Shown here: positions 12,813-22,118 of the stretch, one piece after another
Layout: each line of letters begins with the position of its first letter
Numbering within the stretch: position 1 is the first letter of the stretch
Assembly (NCBI GenBank): GCA_001600455.1
Contig: BCKC01000004.1
Span: forward strand, 1,736,001-1,800,000
Length of the DNA: 64,000 nt
Direction of reading: 5' to 3'
Origin: Endocalyx cinctus
Taxonomy: Eukaryota; Ascomycota; Sordariomycetes; Amphisphaeriales; Apiosporaceae
Made by a program: the position numbers and the translations under genes
The notes under the pieces: model-generated
The model's input: the letters and a program-made list of their open reading frames with translations, nothing else
Told to the model about the DNA's origin: nothing
Databases searched by the model: none

Positions 12813-15800
12813 GTCACAATAAAAATTCGAATAGCATCCACGGAATATCCGAGCCTCAATGCTTCATGCACGACGACCCCGGGTCACTAAACAATAATAT
12901 AGCCGTCTATGGAGTACGAGCCCAGTAGCTATCCACGCGGCAGTTGAGTCACTAATACACTACATATAGAGAAGGTGGAGCTTATAAGCGATTGTTTGTG
13001 GTATCATCGAGCTCTGATGTATCAGATCATCACTGGACGACCACCTCCTGATTACGGAAAAGGGCTGCAATGCCGATTTATTTTTGCATCAGCCAGTCTA
13101 CCCGACGGATTGGATCCTGATCTCGCTGGCTCGGCAGACATCTTCATTTTCGCTCGTACCTCTCTCGTCTGGCACTGTATACAGAACAAAAGAAAAAAAA
13201 AGAGGGAAAGGGTTCCTAAGATGGAACCTCGCTTCCTCCCATGAGGTGCACGTGGCAAAAGGGTCTACAAATCTCCAAATGGCTATATACTATCATATTA
13301 GTGTATGCACTACAACCAATCCAAATAAACATAGACGGGTTCAAACTCCTATTCAACCGGGCAGCCGGAAAGTTGTCAGCGAAGAAAATGACGTTTTTCT
13401 TAGACCCTGCAGGATCCTTACAGGTGGAGCTCCTAACTGATTGACAGAACTCTTCCAATTCTTGGGAAACCCAAATACTCGGGATCTGCAGACACATGGT
13501 GTAGTGTATGTAGTAAAGTGAAGCGCAGTACGGTACGGGGGAAAAAATCTTTTTTTTTCTTCCTTCAAATTTACAGGGCATCCAAACTTTCGTCATGTGA
13601 TAAGACCTTCGGCAATTTCCATGATAGTGTCAATACCCTGCGCTAGGTTTTATGTTAACTTTTTTTTTTCTGGTCCTGAGGAGCCTCATCCTTAACGGCA
13701 TCCTCTACCGGTATCCGCTGGCCCACCGATGTACGTAGTAAGAAAACTTCCGACATACTACGTATACCAAGACATCTGATGTTTTTTTTTTTTCTCTCTT
13801 TGTTTCCTCTTCTTATTATTTTCTTTTCTTTTTTTCCAGTTACCTGGTCTACCTAATGCAAGTTTTAACGGTACAATCTTCAGATCTGTCCTACCAGCTA
13901 GGTATTCTACGCTAGTATAATTATTATCAACCCCTGCGGATGAGTTTTCTTAGAAGAAGAAAAATTCTTCACCGAACCTCAATAACAGATCATTTGGTTC
14001 TTTATCTCTCTGTTGGGACATGAAACGGAAAGCACCTTTTGATCCCTGAACATCTATGTAGCCTAGGACCTGTCATCCTCGCATGTCGGTAAGGATTAGC
14101 CAAGTCCCTGGTCTAGCGCAGTGTAAAATATGTTATCTAAACTCACTACGTATGTAATAACCCGGGGAAGGCTTCCGCTTTATTTGAAAGCTGGATGGAT
14201 AAGTTCCCCCACCCCTCCCCATGTCCCTTGGATCAACAGCGAAAGTAACGAAGCAGAAGAAGAAAAAATTTTCTCTTTCCGTCTTTTCGAGGCGATCCCA
14301 ACTAGACGGAAGTAATACCGGCCGGCGAACAGGGTGGATATTTTCATCTTCATCATAACTCCCCTACACTATTATTTCGCCACGCTAGGTTCTGAATATT
14401 TCAGCCTTCTTGCTATCACACAGTTGCACGACGGAAAATCTTAGTCAGGTAAAATCTCGGTAAACCTACCCGAGACAACAATATTCCTTTACTCCTTTTT
14501 TTTTTTTTTTTCCTTTTCTCTTTCTTTATTTTTTTGTTTGAGAAGTTTTTTTTTTTTCTTTCTGTTGGCCTGTCGCTACGCATAGGAATGGCGTCCCGTT
14601 CCCTTATTAGTGTAAATATAACATCTCCCAAATAACACAAATGCTGCGCCCACTTTTTTCTTTTGGTAGGATCGCTCAGACAACAACCTTTTTTTATTTT
14701 TTTTTATTGCCAACTGATGACACGGGCCAACGTGGGATATTGGCACGGTCATATTGGTACGAAACTAACTATGGAGTTTTATCTTCCGTTTCTCTTTCCT
14801 TATTACGTGTTTTAATGATGCCGTGTTTATCATGCTCCTCCCAAATTGTAAAATTACCACCGGAGGTACCGTCCAAGGGCATCGGCAGACTCGTATGCGC
14901 CTGGTTGAAATCAACAAGTCTGGAGAAATTACCTATTCTGTTCTATGCTATGCAGTAGCCCTCTCTACATAGTACTTAGTAAGTCTCGAATGGCCATCAA
15001 ATAAATATGTAAGAAGTGAGGGTCGGACCAAGCGCAGTTCCACATACTTTTTTAGACCAGAAGGGAGGTCGTGACAACATCCATTCGGTCTCGTGTGATC
15101 TTACGATATGAATCTCGATGATGCGCATTCGCTACTGCTTAAAAGCCTGCTTTTCATCACTGCACTGCGAATCGCGACGATTCCACGTGGCGTTCAGGCC
15201 CCAAGTTTCCCGATCTGACCATTCATAAGTCACTGATAGGATAATACCAAATAACTGGCAGAGAAAATGCAATATGTACCGAATGGGTATCCCAATTGCT
15301 ACCTACTTACTTACCCGGAGCACGGAAAGATATATGAATACCAAGAATATAGAAAACCCTGCCTCAGATCCTGTTGATAAACGTATAGCCTCGCAGATAC
15401 TGCCGAGGCTTAACAGCCACTGCATACTAAGTCAAAGTTCACGTGTCTCAAGTGAGTTGCCCGAAAGGGAGAATACAAGCATGCGAATACCAACCGATCT
15501 TGCCAATATAGTTGATTTATTTCAAATCCTCCGGGTGCCTAAAACCTTTAAGTTAATGTAAATGAAACAAGTATTTGTGGCAGACGAGAGTCATGACGCT
15601 TTCGCGTAGCCAAGGTCATCCGATCTGAGTTAATTACAGATGCCTTCAAATCGTCCAAAAGTAGGGCTCCAATCGTCATAGTGCTAGTTATAGTGTGGCC
15701 CAGAGGCCGTGCTGGCGATGCGCAACTATACGAGCGGTTTAGAATTAATTTTCATATACATTACAGCCTACTTTATCGTATGAGTACACATACGTTTATC

Positions 15801-16241
15801 ATAGGTTATTGTCGTGCGTTTAAGGCTAGAAACTAATATGTCGGCTCGCAAAGTCTTCGGTATTTAGCAGCTTCGCAACTTACAACTTGCTAAATTACCT
15901 GAATGGGTACAAGCTAAGCCACTATTACGCCAAACGCCATCTGCGCCACAACTAATGTGTATGTAGCTAGAAATTCAACCCCACAGCCCACTAGGCACAA
16001 GTAACAACAGCAACGTCAACCTTCCTCCACCCCACCGTCGTCACAGCTATCCGAGGACGCACATATTGACGACATAGGTTAACCTGTAAACCAGTCAACT
16101 ATCTCGAAGATCCTTCAAGAAACACCGCGCCAAATTATCGAATCGTACCACAAATAAGCCATACAATTTATTCGAATAATTTTCCCTAGCGATCTGAAAT
16201 CTCGAAGCCTTCTTTTTCTTGGCCCTTAGGCAATTCTCGCC

Positions 16242-17104
16242 ATGTCCGTCATACAACAACACACATCCGCCTCGCTAAGCGACGCCTGGCGGACGATCAA
16301 CATCGACGCCTTAGACCCGGACTCGTCCCAGAACTTCGACACCACGACCCTGCAGCCGCCGCTACCCGAGATCACCGAGGCCGAGGTACGCCAGCTCAAC
16401 AACCAGGTGCGCCAGCTGCTGCGGGGAGGCGACCCCGAGGGCGCCTTGCGAGGCTGTCTGGAGACGCCGGTTTATAACGGAAGCGATGCTGCGAAGGTAT
16501 GTTCTGTTTTTTTGGGGAGGATATAAGTTGAGTTGGAGTAGAAAAGGGGCGGGGTTGGTTAGCTGCGGTGAAGAAATATAAAATAGGGATATGAATATGC
16601 TGACGAAGCCGCTAATTGCGTTCGTCGGAATTAGGACTCGCATCTGCAAACTGTGGTTGAGGTGCTTCAGTCGATCAAAGCTAGCGAGATGACGCCTATG
16701 CTGAAGAGAATTAACAGCTCTGAGGGCGGAAGTGACTTGTTGGATGTGTTAATGAAGTATTTGTATGTCCGGTTCCTCTAAACTTCCCCTATCTCCTTTA
16801 CCCCTTATCCCTGAGATTTGTTCCCGGTCTTCGTACAATACCCTCCCTTTTAGACTAACTCTGATGGATGATTAGATATAAGGGAATGTCAGCAGGATCG
16901 GTGGGTGGAGGATCATCTCGAACACCCACAAGAAATGTCACACCTCAGGCCACGGGCTTCAGTCAGGTTGGATCTCGTCCAGGAACAACTAACGAATCTA
17001 CGGGTGCGGCTATGAGCGTGCTCCTAAGTTGGCATGAGAAAGTTGTTGATGTCACGGGTCAAGGTAGCATAGTAAGGTGTATGACGGATTGGCGAAAGGT
17101 TTAA
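16242..17104 (+). CDS. ARPC5: ARPC5, Arp2/3 complex p16 subunit
   Basis: Smallest subunit of the seven-protein Arp2/3 complex, which nucleates branched actin filaments at cortical patches during endocytosis and polar growth. Three exons are inferred: 16242-16496, 16635-16762 and 16876-17104. The joins restore the family sequence around D-S-H-L-Q-T-V and M-K-Y-L-Y-K-G-M. The N-terminal half carries the family pattern of a W-R-T-I-N-I-D-A segment followed by the helical Q-V-R-Q-L-L region and a G-D-P-E-G-A-L motif. The C-terminus has V-L-L-S-W-H-E-K-V. The product is about 203 residues, slightly longer than the usual 150-190 because of a Gly/Ser/Thr-rich insert just after M-K-Y-L-Y-K-G-M. The chosen ATG is the first in frame and begins the conserved N-terminus. 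The introns are 138 and 113 nt. Identity is secure; the exon edges are visual inference. Confidence 0.92.
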
Positions 17105-17789
17105 TGTACTATCTGCTACTATAGTATTTTGCCAACAACAAGAGGTTTAGTTGACTTACTTACACAACTACACAGGATCCTGATACCTGATTATGAATCT
17201 TGAGGACCTAGGTATCTGCTGGCATGCTTCAGAAAATGGGGTCACTGCGACAATGTAGTAGAGCTAGATAGAAATAATGAGATGCCTCATTGCCAGACTA
17301 ATCAAAGTACGGATATTTCAAAACAAGGGAAATCGTAATACTATGTACCTAGGCAGCGAGGTAGATGAATCCTTAGCGTACCTTTGGTTTCTATAAGACG
17401 CTGATTAACAAATATCAGAACAAAAACCTCGTACCTACTTAAATACCCTACCATAGTGTTCTCCATGGCAACAGATAGTACACACACCTCTAAAGAGAGG
17501 TCTATATATTCTCTTGACGTGTCATTTACCTCCCTGCTCTCTCTTAGTGTTAACATACGACTTAATTCTTCACACTCTTTAATAGCTTTCATCTCTTGAC
17601 TAATTCTGCTCTCGTTCTGCCAGTTATTCTTCCCGAGAAAGTAACTAGTGTTTGCTGCTTTTTTTTTTTTCAGGTATAAGTCTATAACACCCTTCACCCG
17701 ACAAGTATGTCATAATTACTCCATCCATTCACATTTATATATATCTTTACATATGCAAAACTTTTCTAACATTTTCCCACTTGACAGTC
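17105..17789. other. ARPC5 3' region and zinc-finger gene leader
   Basis: There is no supportable gene. It contains the ARPC5 3' region and the upstream region of the C2H2 gene. A donor-like GTATGT at 17705 and an acceptor-like TTGACAG ending at 17787 could bound an 83-nt leader intron two bases before the chosen ATG, so a small upstream exon is possible. An open minus-strand frame at 17341-17697 has no recognisable similarity. Confidence 0.5.
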
Positions 17790-18764
17790 ATGACGGCGTT
17801 TCTCTGTGGCCCTTGTCAAAGACACTTTGCCGATGAGGGTGCTCTACATATTCATTGGCGCGCTAACAAAGTGCACGACGGGTCTTACTGTAACCAGTGC
17901 TCGCAGTTGTTTCCCGATAAGAAAGCCCTTGTCTCGCACACGTGCAGTTCAACCCAAAATAATGGCCCTTTTAACTGCCCCTATTGCGGAATCGGGAGCT
18001 TCTATCCTTCCGACGAGCTGAACAATCACATCAGCACACATCATCTTACATGTCCGTTCGGTGCCTGTGGTCGAGTATTCCCACGCTATCAAATTTACGA
18101 TCACTTACGCGATGCACATCTAGCCTGTACGAAGTGCCGAGGGAACTATCCTTCTCAAGAAGCTTTCTTGGATCACAAGCGTGCCAGTCAACTTCATCTA
18201 TGGTGTTACTTCTGCTTTGTAGAGTTTCCAACCTCAGGAGCACTTCAATTTCACGTGGAAAAGACTCATTTTTATTGCAGTACATGCAACGAAGTCTTTG
18301 CCAATCGCGAAGCGGAGATTGTTCATTATACTACGAGCAATTTACACCATTTCTGTCAGGAATGTGTCAAGCACTTCTCCTCTGTCGCACTTCTTGCTAA
18401 ACACTATCTCTCCCCTAAAGACTGGAAAGGTGGTGTTACACATTACTACTGTCCGGTCTGTAACATGAAATTTAATGATGCTGGATCTCAGAGAGCTCAC
18501 TATGTTTCTTCTGATAATCACCACTTTTGTACCTTATGCAGGTTGGTTTTCTCTTCGAAAGAAGAATTACAGGAGCATCTCAACGTAAAGAACCCTCGTC
18601 ATTTCTACTGCGCAGACTGCAAGCTTGTCTTCGATACATCAGACAAGTTATTGGCACACGTCACGAGGGAACCGTTGCGTCATCATTTTTGTGTTGCCTG
18701 CAGCCGTCAATTTGCCAACAATCAACAACTCGAAGAGCATAGAATTGCAACCGATCATAAGTAA
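17790..18764 (+). CDS. C2H2 zinc-finger array protein (12 fingers)
   Basis: An uninterrupted frame of 324 residues is made almost wholly of C2H2-type fingers. Twelve cysteine knuckles are visible in order: CGPC, CNQC, CPYC, CPFGAC, CTKC, CYFC, CSTC, CQEC, CPVC, CTLC, CADC, CVAC. Each is followed by about 12 residues with an aromatic and a leucine, then His-x(n)-His with variable, often long, spacing. This suits nucleic-acid binding, but tandem fingers alone do not show whether the target is DNA, RNA or protein. There is no second domain. The ATG at 17790 follows a possible acceptor (TTGACAG) by two bases, so a 5' exon may be missing. The stop at 18762-18764 lies between fingers and the finger pattern continues after it in the same frame, so the product looks like a truncated form of a longer array (see next entry). 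Confidence 0.75.
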   Translation: MTAFLCGPCQRHFADEGALHIHWRANKVHDGSYCNQCSQLFPDKKALVSHTCSSTQNNGPFNCPYCGIGSFYPSDELNNHISTHHLTCPFGACGRVFPRYQIYDHLRDAHLACTKCRGNYPSQEAFLDHKRASQLHLWCYFCFVEFPTSGALQFHVEKTHFYCSTCNEVFANREAEIVHYTTSNLHHFCQECVKHFSSVALLAKHYLSPKDWKGGVTHYYCPVCNMKFNDAGSQRAHYVSSDNHHFCTLCRLVFSSKEELQEHLNVKNPRHFYCADCKLVFDTSDKLLAHVTREPLRHHFCVACSRQFANNQQLEEHRIATDHK

Positions 18765-19284
18765 TGTGAGTTGTGCAAATAGATATCTCCCACCAATATG
18801 GCCTTACTGATACACAAGAGTCGCGATGCTGCTCACAACTATTGCCGGAATTGCGCTGTCGACTATCCGGAGAAAGAACCTTAGCACTCCATCTCCAGAA
18901 TATGCATTTTTATTTACTGCCTTATGTGCTATGAACTTTTCAAAAGTAAGTAATCCCTGAACCTACACAAAACGACTAAATCGTCTCATCACTATTGTGA
19001 CGAATACGATCTTGACTTTGCGGATAAAGAGTCACTAGCCGCACACCAAAACAAACACAAGGCAACTAGCGTTGCTGATATTTATTGTTCCGAATGTCGA
19101 ATCAGTTTCGCCGATAATACGTTTCTCCTGTCATATAGCATCGAAAAACATAACCACTGTGACATGCAATGAAAACATAAAGACTCAGGAAGAATTGATC
19201 GATCACAAAGCTAAGAGTGGCCGTCACTTTTTTTTTCGCCATCTGTGGGAAGTCGACTTTAATGAGAAAAAGGGGTTAGAGTAG
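18765..19284 (+). pseudogene. Decayed 3' continuation of the zinc-finger array
   Basis: The frame of the upstream gene goes on for about 400 nt, with four in-frame stops after its own terminator counted as the first: TAA 18762-18764, TAG 18780-18782, TAG 18882-18884, TAA 18951-18953. Finger relics are readable between them: CELC, YCRNCAVDY, YCLMCYELF, HYCDEYDLDFADKESLAAH with the second Cys replaced by Tyr, and YCSECRISFADN. A TGA near 19169 and a frameshift follow. A further finger, TCNENIKTQEELIDH with its second Cys lost, is then readable in another frame. Each of the four TAA/TAG codons could come from CAA or CAG by one C-to-T change at CpA, and Cys-to-Tyr fits TpG-to-TpA on the same model, but the original codons are not known. 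At least five more fingers were once present. Confidence 0.7.
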
Positions 19285-19729
19285 CACACTAGTGCTATAC
19301 ATGACACGGATAGTACCAAAAGCAAAGGGATATTTATTGTTCACCTCGCTTGTAGTTCCAATGGTACTGAGGTATGCGATGTGAGTACCTAAATCAGAAT
19401 ACTAAGTCACTGAGACTAAATTAAAATACTATGTCATTGAGAGTTGGTAAAGGGTAGTAGTGTTTATGGCTTATGACGCGGTAGTGTTTTCAGGAAGTTT
19501 TGGGCTTGCTGGTATAACAAGCTGATACCTCTGGATTCGATTACGATCCGAGAAATGGGATAAAGGTGGCGAAAAGTCACTGGGATCTGTTGGAGATAGA
19601 CTGCTAGTGCTTTGGCCCAGTCGGGATCTCCTAACACGTACAATAGGGGAGAAAATAGACGAGAAAAAAAGGCCTCACTACACGGTAGACAAGTAGACAA
19701 TCGATGGTTACTTATTAATATTAATATTC
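19285..19729. other. Convergent spacer
   Basis: This lies between the decayed zinc-finger tail (+) and the end of NDUFAF5 (-). It must hold the NDUFAF5 3' UTR. An 89-codon minus-strand frame (19464-19733) overlaps the NDUFAF5 stop codon but shows no family signature. No other element is seen. Confidence 0.5.
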
Positions 19730-21022
19730 TCATTTCTTTTCCAGAATATCTTTAAGACTTATTTCTCCACTCCCTCGAGGCAGCGGCTGAGCTTGGTCGC
19801 TCGATTCCTTCCACCCGATCATGTAAATGACACGGAAAGTGGCCGGTATGCTCCCGTCCTCGTTGCCGTGCAGCTCCCGGTAGATGGCGTCGTTAGCCAG
19901 CAGGACGTCCCTCCCGACGGCGCCCATCTCCCTGCCGAGGACGGCGTTCCCCTCGCCCATGGCCTGGATGTCGCGCATCAGAGCAAAAGTGTCCGGGTAA
20001 TCGACGATGATGTCGTCGATGTCGACCGTCAGCATCTTGAAGCCGGCCCGCTGCAGCAGGCCGCCCACGTCCCGGACGTCGGCTAGGGGCGATACGTGAG
20101 GCGACACCCCGCCCCGACGCTCCTGCTCGGCCAGCTGCAGCGACGTCCGCAGCTCGAACAACGTGTCCCCGCCTAGCATGGCGCCCACGAAGGCGCAGTC
20201 CGGCTTTAATACCCGGTTGATCTGCCCGAGGATACCGGGCAGGTCGTTGATCCAGTGCATGCTGAGCGAGCTGAGCACGAGGTCGAAGGTGTCGGGTTCG
20301 AAGGGTAAGGGGCTGCCTTCCTCGTCCGGGACGACTTGGCGCGTCAGCTTCATGCCGTTGTCGAGTTCGAGTCCGAGCTCGAGGTCCGAGTCTCGGTGTA
20401 GTAATGTGGGGGACGACTCGAGAGCCGTCAGGTGGTCGATCTTGGATGAGAGAGGGAGGAGGGAGGAAGGGTCAACGGCATCGGCATCGGCGTCGGCGTC
20501 GGTCCTGGGAGGTTGTTCTTCTTCGGGATTCGTTCGGGTTAGGGCCCGCGCTACATTGCACGAGTTGGCGCCTAAGTCGAGGACTTGGGGAAAGCGACGT
20601 TTGATGTCCTGGTGGTCACTGTTAATTCTTCTTCCCCTTCTCTTAACTTTATTTCCTATCTACTCTGTCTCTCGAATGCAACTATGCGACCTATCGGGTA
20701 GAGGGATAGAGGGAGAGAAACCACTCACGAGTAATCGCTCGCACAACCGAGAAGCTACCTCATCTTTCAGGTAGTCGGCCACGCGGGAGGATTCGACGTC
20801 GGCAGCGGCACGTTCCTTCTGCAGCCACTTCGCGCGTCGATTGAAGACTTGATAAACAGCTGAGGAGGACGGCGATTGGATGGCGGCGTAAGCTCTCCTC
20901 CGCGGCGCAGCTGCAGCTATTATCGTTGCCGGTACGTATATTAATGGACGGGAGACATGACGGGATGATAACAACGGAGACGTCGTCGCCGATCCATATC
21001 GAAGGATATTCCGACTATTCAT
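19730..21022 (-). CDS. NDUFAF5: NDUFAF5-type complex I assembly methyltransferase-fold protein
   Basis: Mitochondrial SAM-dependent methyltransferase-fold protein. The human homologue hydroxylates an arginine of NDUFS7 during complex I assembly. Two exons: 21022-20729 and 20608-19730. The join (donor GTGAGT, acceptor CAG) restores C-E-R-L-L-D-I-K-R and gives 390 residues. The N-terminus is Arg/Ser/Ala-rich without acids, which fits a mitochondrial presequence. Motif I is VLDLGANSCNVARAL (107-121), with Cys where many methyltransferases have Gly. Later family motifs are FDLVLSSLSMHWINDLPG, LKPDCAFVGAMLGGDTLFEL and VDYPDTFALMRDIQAMGEGNA. Between motif I and the next strand lies a low-complexity insert (about 122-180) with a D-A-D-A-D-A-D-A run, which lengthens the protein beyond usual homologues. 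It is convergent with the zinc-finger gene and divergent from AP-2 alpha. Confidence 0.88.
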
Positions 21023-22118
21023 CCTCCGGGAATATAATTACATATATACATACAATTGGCCATGTAAAGTGCAAGTTTTTTTTTTTTGTAATTCACATTC
21101 TGAATGGAAATATATTTGAATCTATTCTACTGCATGATCCCTGTAATGATGCAATGAATGCGATATATCTTTTGCATATGAGCCACATGCGAGCCTAGAA
21201 TTTCGATGCAGGTCAAGCCACATGGCTGCTTACGTAGCTACAGTTACAGTATTCTAGAGGGTCTTCTAAAATAATCAAATAACGGGACGATCACCAAATT
21301 TTAACAATCTAAACCCCCTGGACGGACCTAATAAAGGAGTTTAAAAATTCTATACTCCGTACAGCAATCCTATATTGTATTAGGACTGGGGCAAGAGAAA
21401 AAAAAAAACGGGCTGAACGGGGTTTAATAGATTTTTATCTTGTTATTCTATATATTATATTATTAGATAATACACAACATTGAAAGAAGGGGGTTCTGGA
21501 AATCAATTACTAACCTTCTAACCTTCTAACCTAACCTAAATCTTTACTAATTAATCACTATATCGTAACCGTATCATCTTTACTTCCATCTACCCTGAAA
21601 CGAAAACCCCCCCCCCCTTCGACTTGACCATATTATAATCACCGCCAAACGGAAATAAAAAAGGAACATCTCGTCACGATTAATCAAGAAGTCAAGATAT
21701 ACGAAGCTGTTGGAACTGGTCTAGAAATATTCATCTGAGTTTTCTCAGCCAATTGAATTGATTTCGATTTGACCATGTTGATGGAGTGACCGGACTACCG
21801 TGAAAGCCGCATTTCAAGCGCGCTTCCTGAGATCAAGAAAGAAAAAAAAGATTATTCAACTAAACCGAACCGAACTTTCGATATCGAGAAATCAAAACAT
21901 ACATAATTATATATATTTTCCATTATTTGAACTTGACTTTTGTTTCTTTTTATTTCCGACTTATAGTTTACCCTGGATGTGAAGGGAGGAATAACCGTTT
22001 TGCGTCTGTGTGTCTCGTGCCGTCGTGAAAGAAGAAAGTAGGAAAAATCATAAAAGGGGTTTCTTCGTCTCTATTTTTTTTCGAACATACATCCAAATCT
22101 GTATCCCACCCCGACAAT
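21023..22118. promoter_or_regulatory. Divergent intergenic region NDUFAF5 / AP-2 alpha
   Basis: This 1.1-kb interval must contain both promoters. A CCAAT pentamer lies at 21749-21753, about 370 nt before the AP-2 alpha start. AT-rich stretches and a C-rich tract near 21608-21618 are present. No gene is seen. Assignment of any element is inference. Confidence 0.45.

Larger units (their letters stand above)
4068..16241. other. Gene desert upstream of ARPC5
   Basis: About 12 kb without a gene I can support. Several frames of 60-126 codons exist (for example 4564-4806, 8831-9145 and 13216-13596 on minus; 7909-8142, 14641-14958 and 15274-15561 on plus). They show no motif, often overlap an equally open frame on the other strand, and are interrupted by poly-A/T runs. 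Undetermined bases occur at 5818 and 5827. Simple repeats include a T19 run (5555-5573) and (TG)n at about 6412-6434. The last few hundred bases before 16242 are the presumed ARPC5 promoter and leader; no specific element stands out. Confidence 0.6.

Noticed and set aside
13052..13596. Overlapping open frames on both strands
   Set aside because: Up to 126 codons, but opposed frames are equally open and show no motif or splice signals that make a gene.
18765..19284. Explaining the stops in the zinc-finger tail as introns
   Set aside because: Donor-like GTGAGT and GTAAGT occur, but the possible introns would be too short or would delete finger residues that are still in frame.
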